DNA from: a virus
DNA: 64,000 nt
Virus record (IMG/VR): IMGVR_UViG_3300030103_003222
Location: 18,762-82,761 of that record
Strand: one strand, 5' to 3'
A program made the position numbers and the translations under genes. The notes under the pieces were generated by a model. The model was given only the letters and a program-made list of their open reading frames with translations. It searched no databases and was not told where the DNA came from. This document shows, piece after piece, positions 58,223 through 64,000 of the stretch (position 1 is its first letter; every line of letters starts with the position of its first letter).

Positions 58223-59557
58223 TCAGTTGAACTGGCCTCGGCCAGTGTCCCCGCCAGTCTGTCGACGGCGGATGCGGCGCGGGTCAGCGAAGACACCCAT
58301 GACCTTCAGGTTGGGGATGTCAGCACCGTCCTTGCGCTTGACTGCGACGCGACCGACGACGAGCACCGTTGAGCGCTCAGCGTAGGGAATCTCGTCTTCA
58401 CCGTCACGGGCGATGAATGGATTGGTCAAGTCGTGACACGCACTACCCATCCAACCCATGACCTCGGAGGAGTCGCCACGTCCGTGTTCGGACTGGAGCG
58501 CCATGCTGGTGAGGGCAATCGAATACCCACGCCCGTCCTCGTCATATTGATTGTCGCGAGCCTCGCTGCTCAGGCGGTTGACCGTGCCACGAGTGATGAC
58601 CACCGGTCCCTGCTTCCCTTGCTCACCGTTGTTCAGACTGAACGTGCGGCTACGCGACTCGAACACTTCCACGAGGTCTTCAAGCGGTGCGAAGGCATCG
58701 TGGAGTTCCATGTCGGTCCACGCCCTGAACGGATGCAGAGCAGAGCGGTCGTCCTCGGACACGAAGTCGTCACTGTAGGCGATGCTCTTGTGCACACCGA
58801 GGCCGGTGCTGAGCACGTCGGCCCAGTCCTTCGCCACGTTCTCGTTTGGTGGGCGAGCAGGAACGCGACAAGGGACACCAATCTGAATCTCCATGTCTGC
58901 GTCCTCGCCTTGGCAGTCAAGCCGCCACTGCTGAATCGCCCCATCCTCAGTGAACTTGCTCTCCTCTGCGCCGAGGAAGTAATAGTTCCGACCCATCATG
59001 CTCATGGCCTTGGGCTTACCGCTCTTGGCCAGCAAACAGACACGCTCGTTATCAGCAACGAATGAGTGCTCGGGCACTTCGTCCGAGGGCATGGAGGTGC
59101 TCTGCTCACCCTTGTTGGTGACGAGCGCCCATGTCTCTCCTCGCTTGATGTAATGACCAACGAAGCCGTCTCCAACGGCCTTGTTGGGGTCGAGAGTGAA
59201 GTCACGCTTGGCCCTACGCACGAGGTTCGCGCGGCGGTCATAGCGCTTGGGGTCGACGCCGAGGAACCAACCCACGTAGTTCACAGTGCCAGCCATCGCG
59301 TTGCCACCACTGGCGGCACGCGTTTCGACAAGCATCATCTCGGTCCAGTCAACGAGGAGGTCTTCGTCCTCGTCTTCGGGGTGGTCGCACGAGAACTCCT
59401 TCGCGACGTAGGCTCGCCACTCGGCAAGCACTTCATCATAGGGGCGCTTCGTGCGCTCACCATATTTGGTGAGGCGCTCCACCACCCCTGCGGGGAGAGC
59501 AGCCTCGGCATTCGTTTCACTGGCATCGTAGTTCGGTTCTTCATATTCTTCTGTCAT
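58223..59557 (-). CDS. Candidate ssDNA-binding protein (OB-fold suspected)
   Basis: 444 residues from ATG 59557, with AAGGAGGTGGCGGT just upstream inside the clamp-loader gene. The N-terminal 45 residues are acidic. Beta-rich regions (MAGTVNYVGWFLGVD; AERSTVLVVGRVAVKRKDG; NLKVMGVFADPR) suggest OB folds, and the protein ends in a basic Gly/Gln tail. The position between clamp loader and recombinase supports SSB/RPA. No diagnostic motif is visible, so this is tentative. Confidence 0.4.
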   Translation of the reverse strand: MTEEYEEPNYDASETNAEAALPAGVVERLTKYGERTKRPYDEVLAEWRAYVAKEFSCDHPEDEDEDLLVDWTEMMLVETRAASGGNAMAGTVNYVGWFLGVDPKRYDRRANLVRRAKRDFTLDPNKAVGDGFVGHYIKRGETWALVTNKGEQSTSMPSDEVPEHSFVADNERVCLLAKSGKPKAMSMMGRNYYFLGAEESKFTEDGAIQQWRLDCQGEDADMEIQIGVPCRVPARPPNENVAKDWADVLSTGLGVHKSIAYSDDFVSEDDRSALHPFRAWTDMELHDAFAPLEDLVEVFESRSRTFSLNNGEQGKQGPVVITRGTVNRLSSEARDNQYDEDGRGYSIALTSMALQSEHGRGDSSEVMGWMGSACHDLTNPFIARDGEDEIPYAERSTVLVVGRVAVKRKDGADIPNLKVMGVFADPRRIRRRQTGGDTGRGQFN

Positions 59558-60453
59558 ACCGCCACCTCCTTTCTGAGACGTGCCACGAGGCAGTCCACAA
59601 AGGAATAGGAACTCAACCGCCACTCGAACATGACGGGGAGCATGTCACCGAGCACGGCCATGATGTCGAACGTTCTGTCGGCATCCATCTCGAAAAACTC
59701 GGTCAGACTGTTGAGGAAGCCGTTCATCACGGTGTTGAGGGGGCGTCCATTGTCCAGCGACCTATAGAGCGCGGCACGTAGTTCCATCCACTCGCCGCCA
59801 ATGGCGGAGAGGGATGCGTTGGAATCTTCACCACCCTTGGCCAACATCTCTCTGATGTCATCGGGCTGCATGAGTTCAATGTCGCGCACGAACTTGCGCA
59901 AGTCCTTGCTGTGATAGGCATACAGGGAGGCCGTGTAGTCGTGAACCACTCCGTGCTTGAACAGCGCCCACTCGTTGACTTCCTCAATTGATGGGGGCAC
60001 GAACTCGAATACCATGCACCGGCTCCTGATGGCCGGTCGGATTTTGCTCAGGTCGTTGGCGGTGAGGATGAAGAGAGCATTCTCTGCGCCCTCCTCCATG
60101 ATTTGACGCATGGCGTCCTGCGCGGCAGGCGTAAGCCCACCGGCCTCGTCAATGAAGATGGCTCGCCGCTTAGCACCAAGCGGTGCAGTGAGCGACAAGC
60201 GCTTGAGTTCGCCTCGGATGTAGTCGATGCCTCGCTCATCAGAACCGTTGCTCTTGGTGTAGTTCACTGGGTCGAAGAAGTCGCCCAGCATCAAACGCGC
60301 CAGCATCTCTGCGGCCGTCGTCTTACCCAATCCCGGTGCACCGTGAAACAACACAGCAGGTGGGAATTGCCCACTGGTGTGCCATGCCTGAGCCTGTCGG
60401 CGGAACGCCTCGTGGCCACACAGTCCGTTCAGAATTTCTCCGTAGTCCGTCAT
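59554..60453 (-). CDS. Clamp loader ATPase, RFC small-subunit type
   Basis: 299 residues. Walker A is GAPGLGKT (38-45); NGSDERGIDYIR is the RFC box after it; Walker B is IFIDEAGGLT; sensor 1 is LTAND; and RSRC is the SRC arginine-finger motif. The C-terminal collar is helical. RFC opens PCNA rings and loads them on primed DNA. Only one subunit is encoded in the window, so it may be homomeric or use a host large subunit. ATG 60453 has AGGAGGAGAGG upstream. Confidence 0.9.
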   Translation of the reverse strand: MTDYGEILNGLCGHEAFRRQAQAWHTSGQFPPAVLFHGAPGLGKTTAAEMLARLMLGDFFDPVNYTKSNGSDERGIDYIRGELKRLSLTAPLGAKRRAIFIDEAGGLTPAAQDAMRQIMEEGAENALFILTANDLSKIRPAIRSRCMVFEFVPPSIEEVNEWALFKHGVVHDYTASLYAYHSKDLRKFVRDIELMQPDDIREMLAKGGEDSNASLSAIGGEWMELRAALYRSLDNGRPLNTVMNGFLNSLTEFFEMDADRTFDIMAVLGDMLPVMFEWRLSSYSFVDCLVARLRKEVAV

Positions 60454-60476
60454 CTCAACCTCTCCTCCTCTGTTTC

Positions 60477-60484
60477 TTTAAATA
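60477..60484 (-). promoter_or_regulatory. Possible internal TATA box before clamp loader
   Basis: TATTTAAA (minus strand) lies in the 32-base gap before the clamp-loader gene, one of the best archaeal TATA matches here. A start about 26 bases downstream would be close to ATG 60453 and would bypass the ribosome-binding site, so it could direct a leaderless message or be chance. Confidence 0.3.
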
Positions 60485-60485
60485 C

Positions 60486-60878
60486 TCACAGCGATTTTTG
60501 CTCGTCAAGTGCGCTCTCGGGCGTGAAGTTGTCCCACTGGATGGCCCACTCTTCGATGTTGTCTGCCTTGTTGAGCGGATGCTTGATTTGGAATTGATAG
60601 CGGAGGAAGTTCAGGTAGGCTGTCGGGTTCAGCATCTCGATGCCCACGTAGTGGTCGATGAAGTGGAAGATGAACTCGATGTCCGTCCTGCCTTCATAGG
60701 ATTCCTTTAGCGGCTTTTCAGTGAGAGCCTCCCACGCTTCCGCTGCTTTGGGCGAGAGTGGGGGTATCTTCAACGACGAACGAACTCTGAACCCGTGCTT
60801 ACTTCTCTCCGAGGCGACAACGTAGCAGTGGGCCTTCAGGGATGAAGCGATGTAGAATGCAAGTTCCTTTGGCTTCAC
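60486..60878 (-). CDS. Small helical protein, unknown
   Basis: 130 residues from GTG 60878 (GTGA overlap), with GGAGGGAGAACA upstream inside the preceding gene. Mainly helical and aromatic in the second half (DIEFIFHFIDHYVGIEML). No family is recognised. It lies before the clamp loader. Confidence 0.6.
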   Translation of the reverse strand: MKPKELAFYIASSLKAHCYVVASERSKHGFRVRSSLKIPPLSPKAAEAWEALTEKPLKESYEGRTDIEFIFHFIDHYVGIEMLNPTAYLNFLRYQFQIKHPLNKADNIEEWAIQWDNFTPESALDEQKSL

Positions 60879-62014
60879 TGTTCTCCCTCCAGCAACCCTT
60901 CGATGGCGTCCACGTATTGCGAGATGTCAGAATACCCGAGGTCGGGTCGTTCTTCCCCAACAAGCCCCCGCGTCATCTGACCGTCTTTGAAGTCAATGGG
61001 GATGACCTCGACTACACGGATGTCGTCTTCGTTGTGTGGGCGTCGGGACAGTGTGCCTGCATCAGCCATCTCACCGAACTCGCACAAGTCGATACCGTCC
61101 AGTGCCTCAAAGCGAGCCGGACCCTTCACGCCGAAGCGGAGGTTGAGGTAGCACATGGCTCGCATCGGGTAGACTGCGATGCGGTCTTCGCCGTCCTTCA
61201 TCTCGACACGCATGGTGTTCTCATCGAGCAAGGCTTGCTCTGCTTCCTCCTTCGTGACCATGTGTTCTTCATAGAAGACGAGGCCAGTCTTGGTGAGTGA
61301 GAAGACTGCACCCGGCACCACTTTTCGAGTGCCGATGACTCCCGCTCGCATACGCTCACCGTTCCGCAGGTAGACAGCACCGCTGTCGTCAACGAAGCCA
61401 AGACGCCCCTTGGGCACGATGGCGTAGCACCGTTGTGCAGGCATGTCGGGTGAAGGTAGAGCGCGTGCTGCACGAACAACCGGTAGTCGCTGGAGGGCTG
61501 CGTTCATCTTCGGCGCTCCTGCGAGAATGTGACCGATGTTCTCACGGTTCAGGTCCAAGCCTCGTGGGATGGGGACACGGCGTGAGCGGCATAGTCCCTG
61601 CATGAATGCTCGTCGGCTGATGACGGGTGGCGAGTTCAGCATGCAGCGCCACACGAGGCGGGCCTCCTTCTCGCTGAACTGTCGTGTGATGTCTGAAAAC
61701 GATGCTGCTTCATAAGGGAAGAGCGCGACCTGCATGACCGTCATGTTCCTCGACTCGTAGGCTGCGCTCTCAGATGCGAGAGCGAACCACAAGTCCTCTT
61801 CAGGGAAGTGAGCCATGGCCACGTCAGCGAACAGCCCCGTCTCATGCTCGACCTTACCGGCAACGGTGCCGGGGCGCAGTCGTGCGAATCCGGGGAAGAA
61901 GAAGTCGTAGCAGTGCTCGACCTCTTCGCGCGTTTCCAATCGAGCCAAGGCGTCAACGTGACGCTCGCCATGGCACAGTCGTTCGTGTATGTCTGCCAGT
62001 TTGTTGAATCTCAT
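60875..62014 (-). CDS. Unknown replication-module protein, possibly ligase-related
   Basis: 379 residues. The N-terminal 150 residues are helical (FSEKEARLVWRCMLNS, SRRAFMQGLCRS), slightly like the DNA-binding domain of archaeal ATP-dependent ligases. YAIVPKGRLGFVDDSG then YLRNGE could be a decayed adenylation motif I, and VVEVIPIDFKDGQ near the end could be an OB-fold strand. Motif I lacks KxDG and motifs III-IV are not evident, so no ligase activity should be assumed. ATG follows GGAGGCATGAAGAC, which overlaps the end of a 36-residue gene. Confidence 0.45.
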   Translation of the reverse strand: MRFNKLADIHERLCHGERHVDALARLETREEVEHCYDFFFPGFARLRPGTVAGKVEHETGLFADVAMAHFPEEDLWFALASESAAYESRNMTVMQVALFPYEAASFSDITRQFSEKEARLVWRCMLNSPPVISRRAFMQGLCRSRRVPIPRGLDLNRENIGHILAGAPKMNAALQRLPVVRAARALPSPDMPAQRCYAIVPKGRLGFVDDSGAVYLRNGERMRAGVIGTRKVVPGAVFSLTKTGLVFYEEHMVTKEEAEQALLDENTMRVEMKDGEDRIAVYPMRAMCYLNLRFGVKGPARFEALDGIDLCEFGEMADAGTLSRRPHNEDDIRVVEVIPIDFKDGQMTRGLVGEERPDLGYSDISQYVDAIEGLLEGEQ

Positions 62015-62018
62015 GTCT

Positions 62019-62129
62019 TCATGCCTCCGTAAATTCCCAGTAGATGTATTCCTCAGTCTCGATGACCACCTTCAGGTTCGGGTGGTTGCACGAGCACCAC
62101 GCTTCTTCGCAGTCTTTGCCGTGCGTCAT
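62019..62129 (-). CDS. 36-residue Cys-containing peptide
   Basis: A small gene from ATG 62129 to TGA 62019, beginning MTHGKDCEEAWCSCNH and ending EFTEA. C7, C12, C14 and H16 could bind a metal. ATG overlaps the upstream stop (ATGA) after GAGGTGAGTGA, and its last codons (ACGGAGGCA) provide the ribosome-binding site of the next gene, so it fits the coupling pattern of the operon. Function is unknown. Confidence 0.6.
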   Translation of the reverse strand: MTHGKDCEEAWCSCNHPNLKVVIETEEYIYWEFTEA

Positions 62130-62752
62130 TCACTCACCTCACGATAAAGGACGCCGCGATTTTTCACCGAGTAATGTGATGCGTGTTTCCCCGATTGAGA
62201 ACAAGTGTCACAGGGACAGTGCATCCAGCAGAAGATTTTCTCTTCCAGTTCGCAGTCATCACGAATGTTCTTCCCCTTCTTCCCGCAAGGCTCACCTTGA
62301 TTGTTCACTCCGTGACAGGCGGATGACTTCGCATCTTGCTCTGAAGGGACATCTGATTCTCGCTTCGAGGGTGTGTCTTTCTCAACGGGGTAGCGCAACC
62401 ACGACCTTCCGCCAATGTTTGTGGGCTTAAGCCCCAATTGCTTCAAGTGGAGATAGAATGTCGGTTTTGATTTGATGTGTGCTTTGCAGACAGAATCAGT
62501 AAGATAGAGCGCGTCCTTACGGTCATGGCCGTGGTCGATAGGCTCGCACTTGTCGAAAGCATCGAGCATCTCCGTCAGCACTTGGTTTCTCCTCTCCTCC
62601 TTCCAGTTTGCTTTCCGGGTGTGTAGCATAGGCCTCAGCCTCAGCCATGCGTCTGCGTCGGAGGGGTCCAACTGCATCAGTTGCTCAGGGGTGAAACCCT
62701 CGGTAATCATCCACAATGCCTTTTCCCAGTCAGTCTTGTCGCCGTGCGTCAT
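62126..62752 (-). CDS. Helical protein with C-terminal zinc site
   Basis: 208 residues. Residues about 80-125 resemble a helix-turn-helix (ALYLTDSVCKAHIKSKPTF). The C-terminal zinc-rich region has C146, C156, C175, H178 (C-x9-C ... C-x2-H) plus C167, C179, C181 and C184. The C-x9-C and C-x2-H spacings match the small protein at 49908-50117. ATG 62752 lies in the repeated start cassette (GGAGGCGAGCGCATGA). It may be a DNA-binding regulator. Confidence 0.65.
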   Translation of the reverse strand: MTHGDKTDWEKALWMITEGFTPEQLMQLDPSDADAWLRLRPMLHTRKANWKEERRNQVLTEMLDAFDKCEPIDHGHDRKDALYLTDSVCKAHIKSKPTFYLHLKQLGLKPTNIGGRSWLRYPVEKDTPSKRESDVPSEQDAKSSACHGVNNQGEPCGKKGKNIRDDCELEEKIFCWMHCPCDTCSQSGKHASHYSVKNRGVLYREVSE

Positions 62753-62952
62753 GCGCTCGCCTCCTCTTCAAGTTCCTGAACACGAGCCATCGTCGTGAGA
62801 ATGTGGTCCTGTGCGCTTTCCCATAGAACGTCAGCAAGCGGGGGGTTCGTGTCGGTGGCCCGAGCGTGGCGTTCGCCCATGCGGAACAGTTTTCTGAGGT
62901 CAGCCTCAATGAGTTCATACAGGCTCTCAATCTTCGTGGGTATTCGGGTCAT
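62749..62952 (-). CDS. Small helical protein of micro-gene array
   Basis: 67 residues from ATG 62952 in an exact copy of the 16-base cassette. It is helical (KIESLYELIEADLRKLF; LWESAQDHILTTMARVQEL) and has no cysteines, unlike most of its neighbours. It ends EEEASA, whose codons form the next ribosome-binding site. The frame extends upstream to 63018, but the cassette fixes the start. Confidence 0.65.
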   Translation of the reverse strand: MTRIPTKIESLYELIEADLRKLFRMGERHARATDTNPPLADVLWESAQDHILTTMARVQELEEEASA

Positions 62953-63155
62953 GCGCTCACCTCCACATACCAATTCGCGGTGACGTGGAACTCGCCCGTG
63001 TAGTTCGCGCAGAACCAATTGTGATTCTTCGCGACCTCGCGCACTTGGCGCATGTTGTCGAAGTTGCCGTTTTTGCTGCCGCGCAGAACGTAGCCGTCCA
63101 CGTCAATGCGGCAATTGCAGCCGCAGCAACGGACGTGGTAAATCTTCTCGCTCAT
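62949..63155 (-). CDS. Cys-rich micro-protein
   Basis: 68 residues with CCGCNC near the N-terminus (C10, C11, C13, C15) and another Cys at 49, likely a zinc or metal-binding knuckle. Basic and aromatic elsewhere (KNHNWFCANYTGEF). It ends VEVSA, the translated ribosome-binding site of the next gene. Confidence 0.65.
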   Translation of the reverse strand: MSEKIYHVRCCGCNCRIDVDGYVLRGSKNGNFDNMRQVREVAKNHNWFCANYTGEFHVTANWYVEVSA

Positions 63156-63325
63156 GCACTCACCTCCACGCCTTCTTCTGTTTCAGTGGGAGTCCCGCAG
63201 TAGTTGCACCACAGGTTGTTGTAGTTGTCCTCGTCTTCGTCAACGAAGCAATACCCCACCTGCTCACAATGAGAACACTGGTAGTCACCTCCCGATTTGA
63301 AGAAGTCAATGATGCTGATGCTCAT
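63152..63325 (-). CDS. 57-residue zinc-ribbon micro-protein
   Basis: From ATG 63325 to TGA 63152. C17, C20, C40 and C43 (CSHC, then CNYC) form a C4 zinc ribbon with an acidic loop (VDEDEDN). It ends VEVSA. The start is in a cassette with one mismatch. It is too short to be reported by simple length cutoffs. Confidence 0.65.
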   Translation of the reverse strand: MSISIIDFFKSGGDYQCSHCEQVGYCFVDEDEDNYNNLWCNYCGTPTETEEGVEVSA

Positions 63326-63546
63326 GCGCTCTCCTCCACACTTTCAATCTTCAATAGAACTGCACTCTCATGCAACCCTTCCGAATAATCGTCGTTCTCC
63401 ATTGTGTGCTTCTCGTTATCGCAGATGTTGCAGAAGTAGTAGGCGTATTCATCGTATTTGTTGGTCATCATGCGGAACCATGACGGGGCGTCACACTCTT
63501 CACACCAATGCCAAAAGCGAACCTCTTCATCTATCCATGCACCCAT
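63322..63546 (-). CDS. 74-residue zinc-ribbon micro-protein
   Basis: Contains CEEC (15, 18) and CNIC (39, 42), a C4 zinc ribbon, with an aromatic-rich central part (FRMMTNKYDEYAYYF). ATG overlaps the preceding stop as TAATG, with GAGGTGACGGCATA upstream. It ends VEESA. Confidence 0.65.
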   Translation of the reverse strand: MGAWIDEEVRFWHWCEECDAPSWFRMMTNKYDEYAYYFCNICDNEKHTMENDDYSEGLHESAVLLKIESVEESA

Positions 63547-63707
63547 TATGCCGTCACCTCTACGCTTCTGTTAGGGTGATTGTTAATCTCTTCCAAGTGT
63601 TCTTCAAGCATCGCGTAGGTATCTGCAAGTTCATGAAGTATTCTTTCCATCTCTTTCAGGGCCGCTTCGTAGCCTTCTGCTAATCCATCCATGTATGTTT
63701 TTCTCAT
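63546..63707 (-). CDS. 53-residue helical micro-protein
   Basis: From ATG 63707 in an exact 16-base cassette. One long charged helix (AEGYEAALKEMERILHELA, then MLEEHLEEI), suggestive of a coiled-coil dimer. It ends SVEVTA with a TAA stop, the only one in the array. The frame extends upstream, but the cassette fixes the start. Confidence 0.65.
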   Translation of the reverse strand: MRKTYMDGLAEGYEAALKEMERILHELADTYAMLEEHLEEINNHPNRSVEVTA

Positions 63708-63808
63708 GCGCTCACCTCCATGCCGATGTTGACGAGGAACGCAAGGCTCCCCGTGCAATAGAAACAGACGCGGGTGAAGAACAGGATGCTCTTTCGTCGC
63801 TCGCTCAT
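63704..63808 (-). CDS. 34-residue micro-protein, possible membrane peptide
   Basis: From ATG 63808: a basic N-terminus (SERRKS) followed by a hydrophobic stretch ILFFTRVCFYCTGSLAFLV, which contains a CxxC pair and could be a short membrane segment. It ends MEVSA. It is supported by the cassette at its start and by the coupling to both neighbours rather than by length. Confidence 0.5.
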   Translation of the reverse strand: MSERRKSILFFTRVCFYCTGSLAFLVNIGMEVSA

Positions 63809-63957
63809 GCGCTCACCTCGTAGCCTGAATCACGCACACAATCATGGTCGCAGAAAATGTCGGGGCCTCGGTTGCCCCTGTGGGCATAGACGTGAAAAGC
63901 ACCAACAGGGATTTTCTGTCCGCAGCAATAGCAGGGGGCGATGTATTCGACGCTCAT
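63805..63957 (-). CDS. 50-residue zinc-finger-like micro-protein
   Basis: From ATG 63957. CYCC (9-12) and CDHDC (36-40) give a likely zinc site. The region between is basic (VYAHRGNRG). It ends YEVSA. Start in an exact cassette copy. Confidence 0.6.
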   Translation of the reverse strand: MSVEYIAPCYCCGQKIPVGAFHVYAHRGNRGPDIFCDHDCVRDSGYEVSA

Positions 63958-64000
63958 GCGCTCACCTCCACGCCTCGCCACCAGTCAGGAGCAGGCGTGC
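63954..64000 (-). CDS. Micro-gene, C-terminal end only
   Basis: The last 14 residues (APDWWRGVEVSA at the end) of a gene that begins beyond the right edge. The VEVSA ending and ATGA overlap identify it as another member of the array, which therefore continues past the window. Confidence 0.5.
   Translation of the reverse strand, partial: TPAPDWWRGVEVSA

Noticed and set aside
1-64000. Prophage in a cellular genome
   Set aside because: No integrase, attachment-site repeat or cellular housekeeping gene is visible; the lyase and thermosome are embedded in viral operons. The ends of the genome are not in the window, so it cannot be excluded entirely.

Overview
The window looks like part of the genome of a tailed double-stranded DNA virus (HK97-fold capsid, Caudoviricetes type) that infects an archaeon. 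The virion genes are the usual tailed-virus set. The replication genes are archaeal in type: family B DNA polymerase, PCNA-like clamp, RFC-type clamp loader, PriS-like primase, an MCM-like AAA+ ATPase, an ERCC4 nuclease and a group II chaperonin (thermosome). Ribosome-binding sites match the archaeal GGAGGTGA consensus. The combination fits the published description of viruses of marine group II Euryarchaeota (magroviruses) and relatives. That assignment is an inference from gene content, because no search could be run.

Layout. From 1 to 45.4 kb every gene is on the + strand and forms a late, virion-building module: a LAGLIDADG protein cut by the left edge, portal, several small head proteins, a 1933-residue protein with a DNA-ligase-like domain, a prohead protease fused to a scaffold-like region, major capsid protein, small head proteins, head-tail adaptors, tail tube, tail assembly chaperones with a possible -1 frameshift, a short tape measure protein, a baseplate-like protein, a giant 5613-residue LamG-containing protein (16.8 kb), an unknown protein, an HMG-CoA-lyase-like enzyme, a hub-like protein and a tail fibre. 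From 64 to 45.4 kb every gene is on the - strand and forms a replication and accessory module of 31 genes. The two modules converge at 45.42-45.45 kb.

In the - strand module the genes are packed so tightly that 17 of 30 junctions are 4-base ATGA or GTGA overlaps, and the Shine-Dalgarno site usually lies in the last codons of the upstream gene. At the right edge this becomes a tandem array of micro-genes (34-74 residues, mostly Cys-rich) separated by a repeated 16-base ribosome-binding and start cassette. The only sizeable gap (56671-56820) holds a nested inverted repeat that could fold as an RNA.

Main points for follow-up: a metabolic lyase with apparently intact catalytic residues inside the baseplate region; a ligase-like domain in a large head-region protein; a polymerase whose motif C reads HTDS instead of DTDS; a shared C-terminal motif linking the scaffold-like region to a separate small protein; the structured intergenic element; and the micro-gene array. 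I found no tRNA, rRNA, CRISPR array, integrase or insertion sequence.
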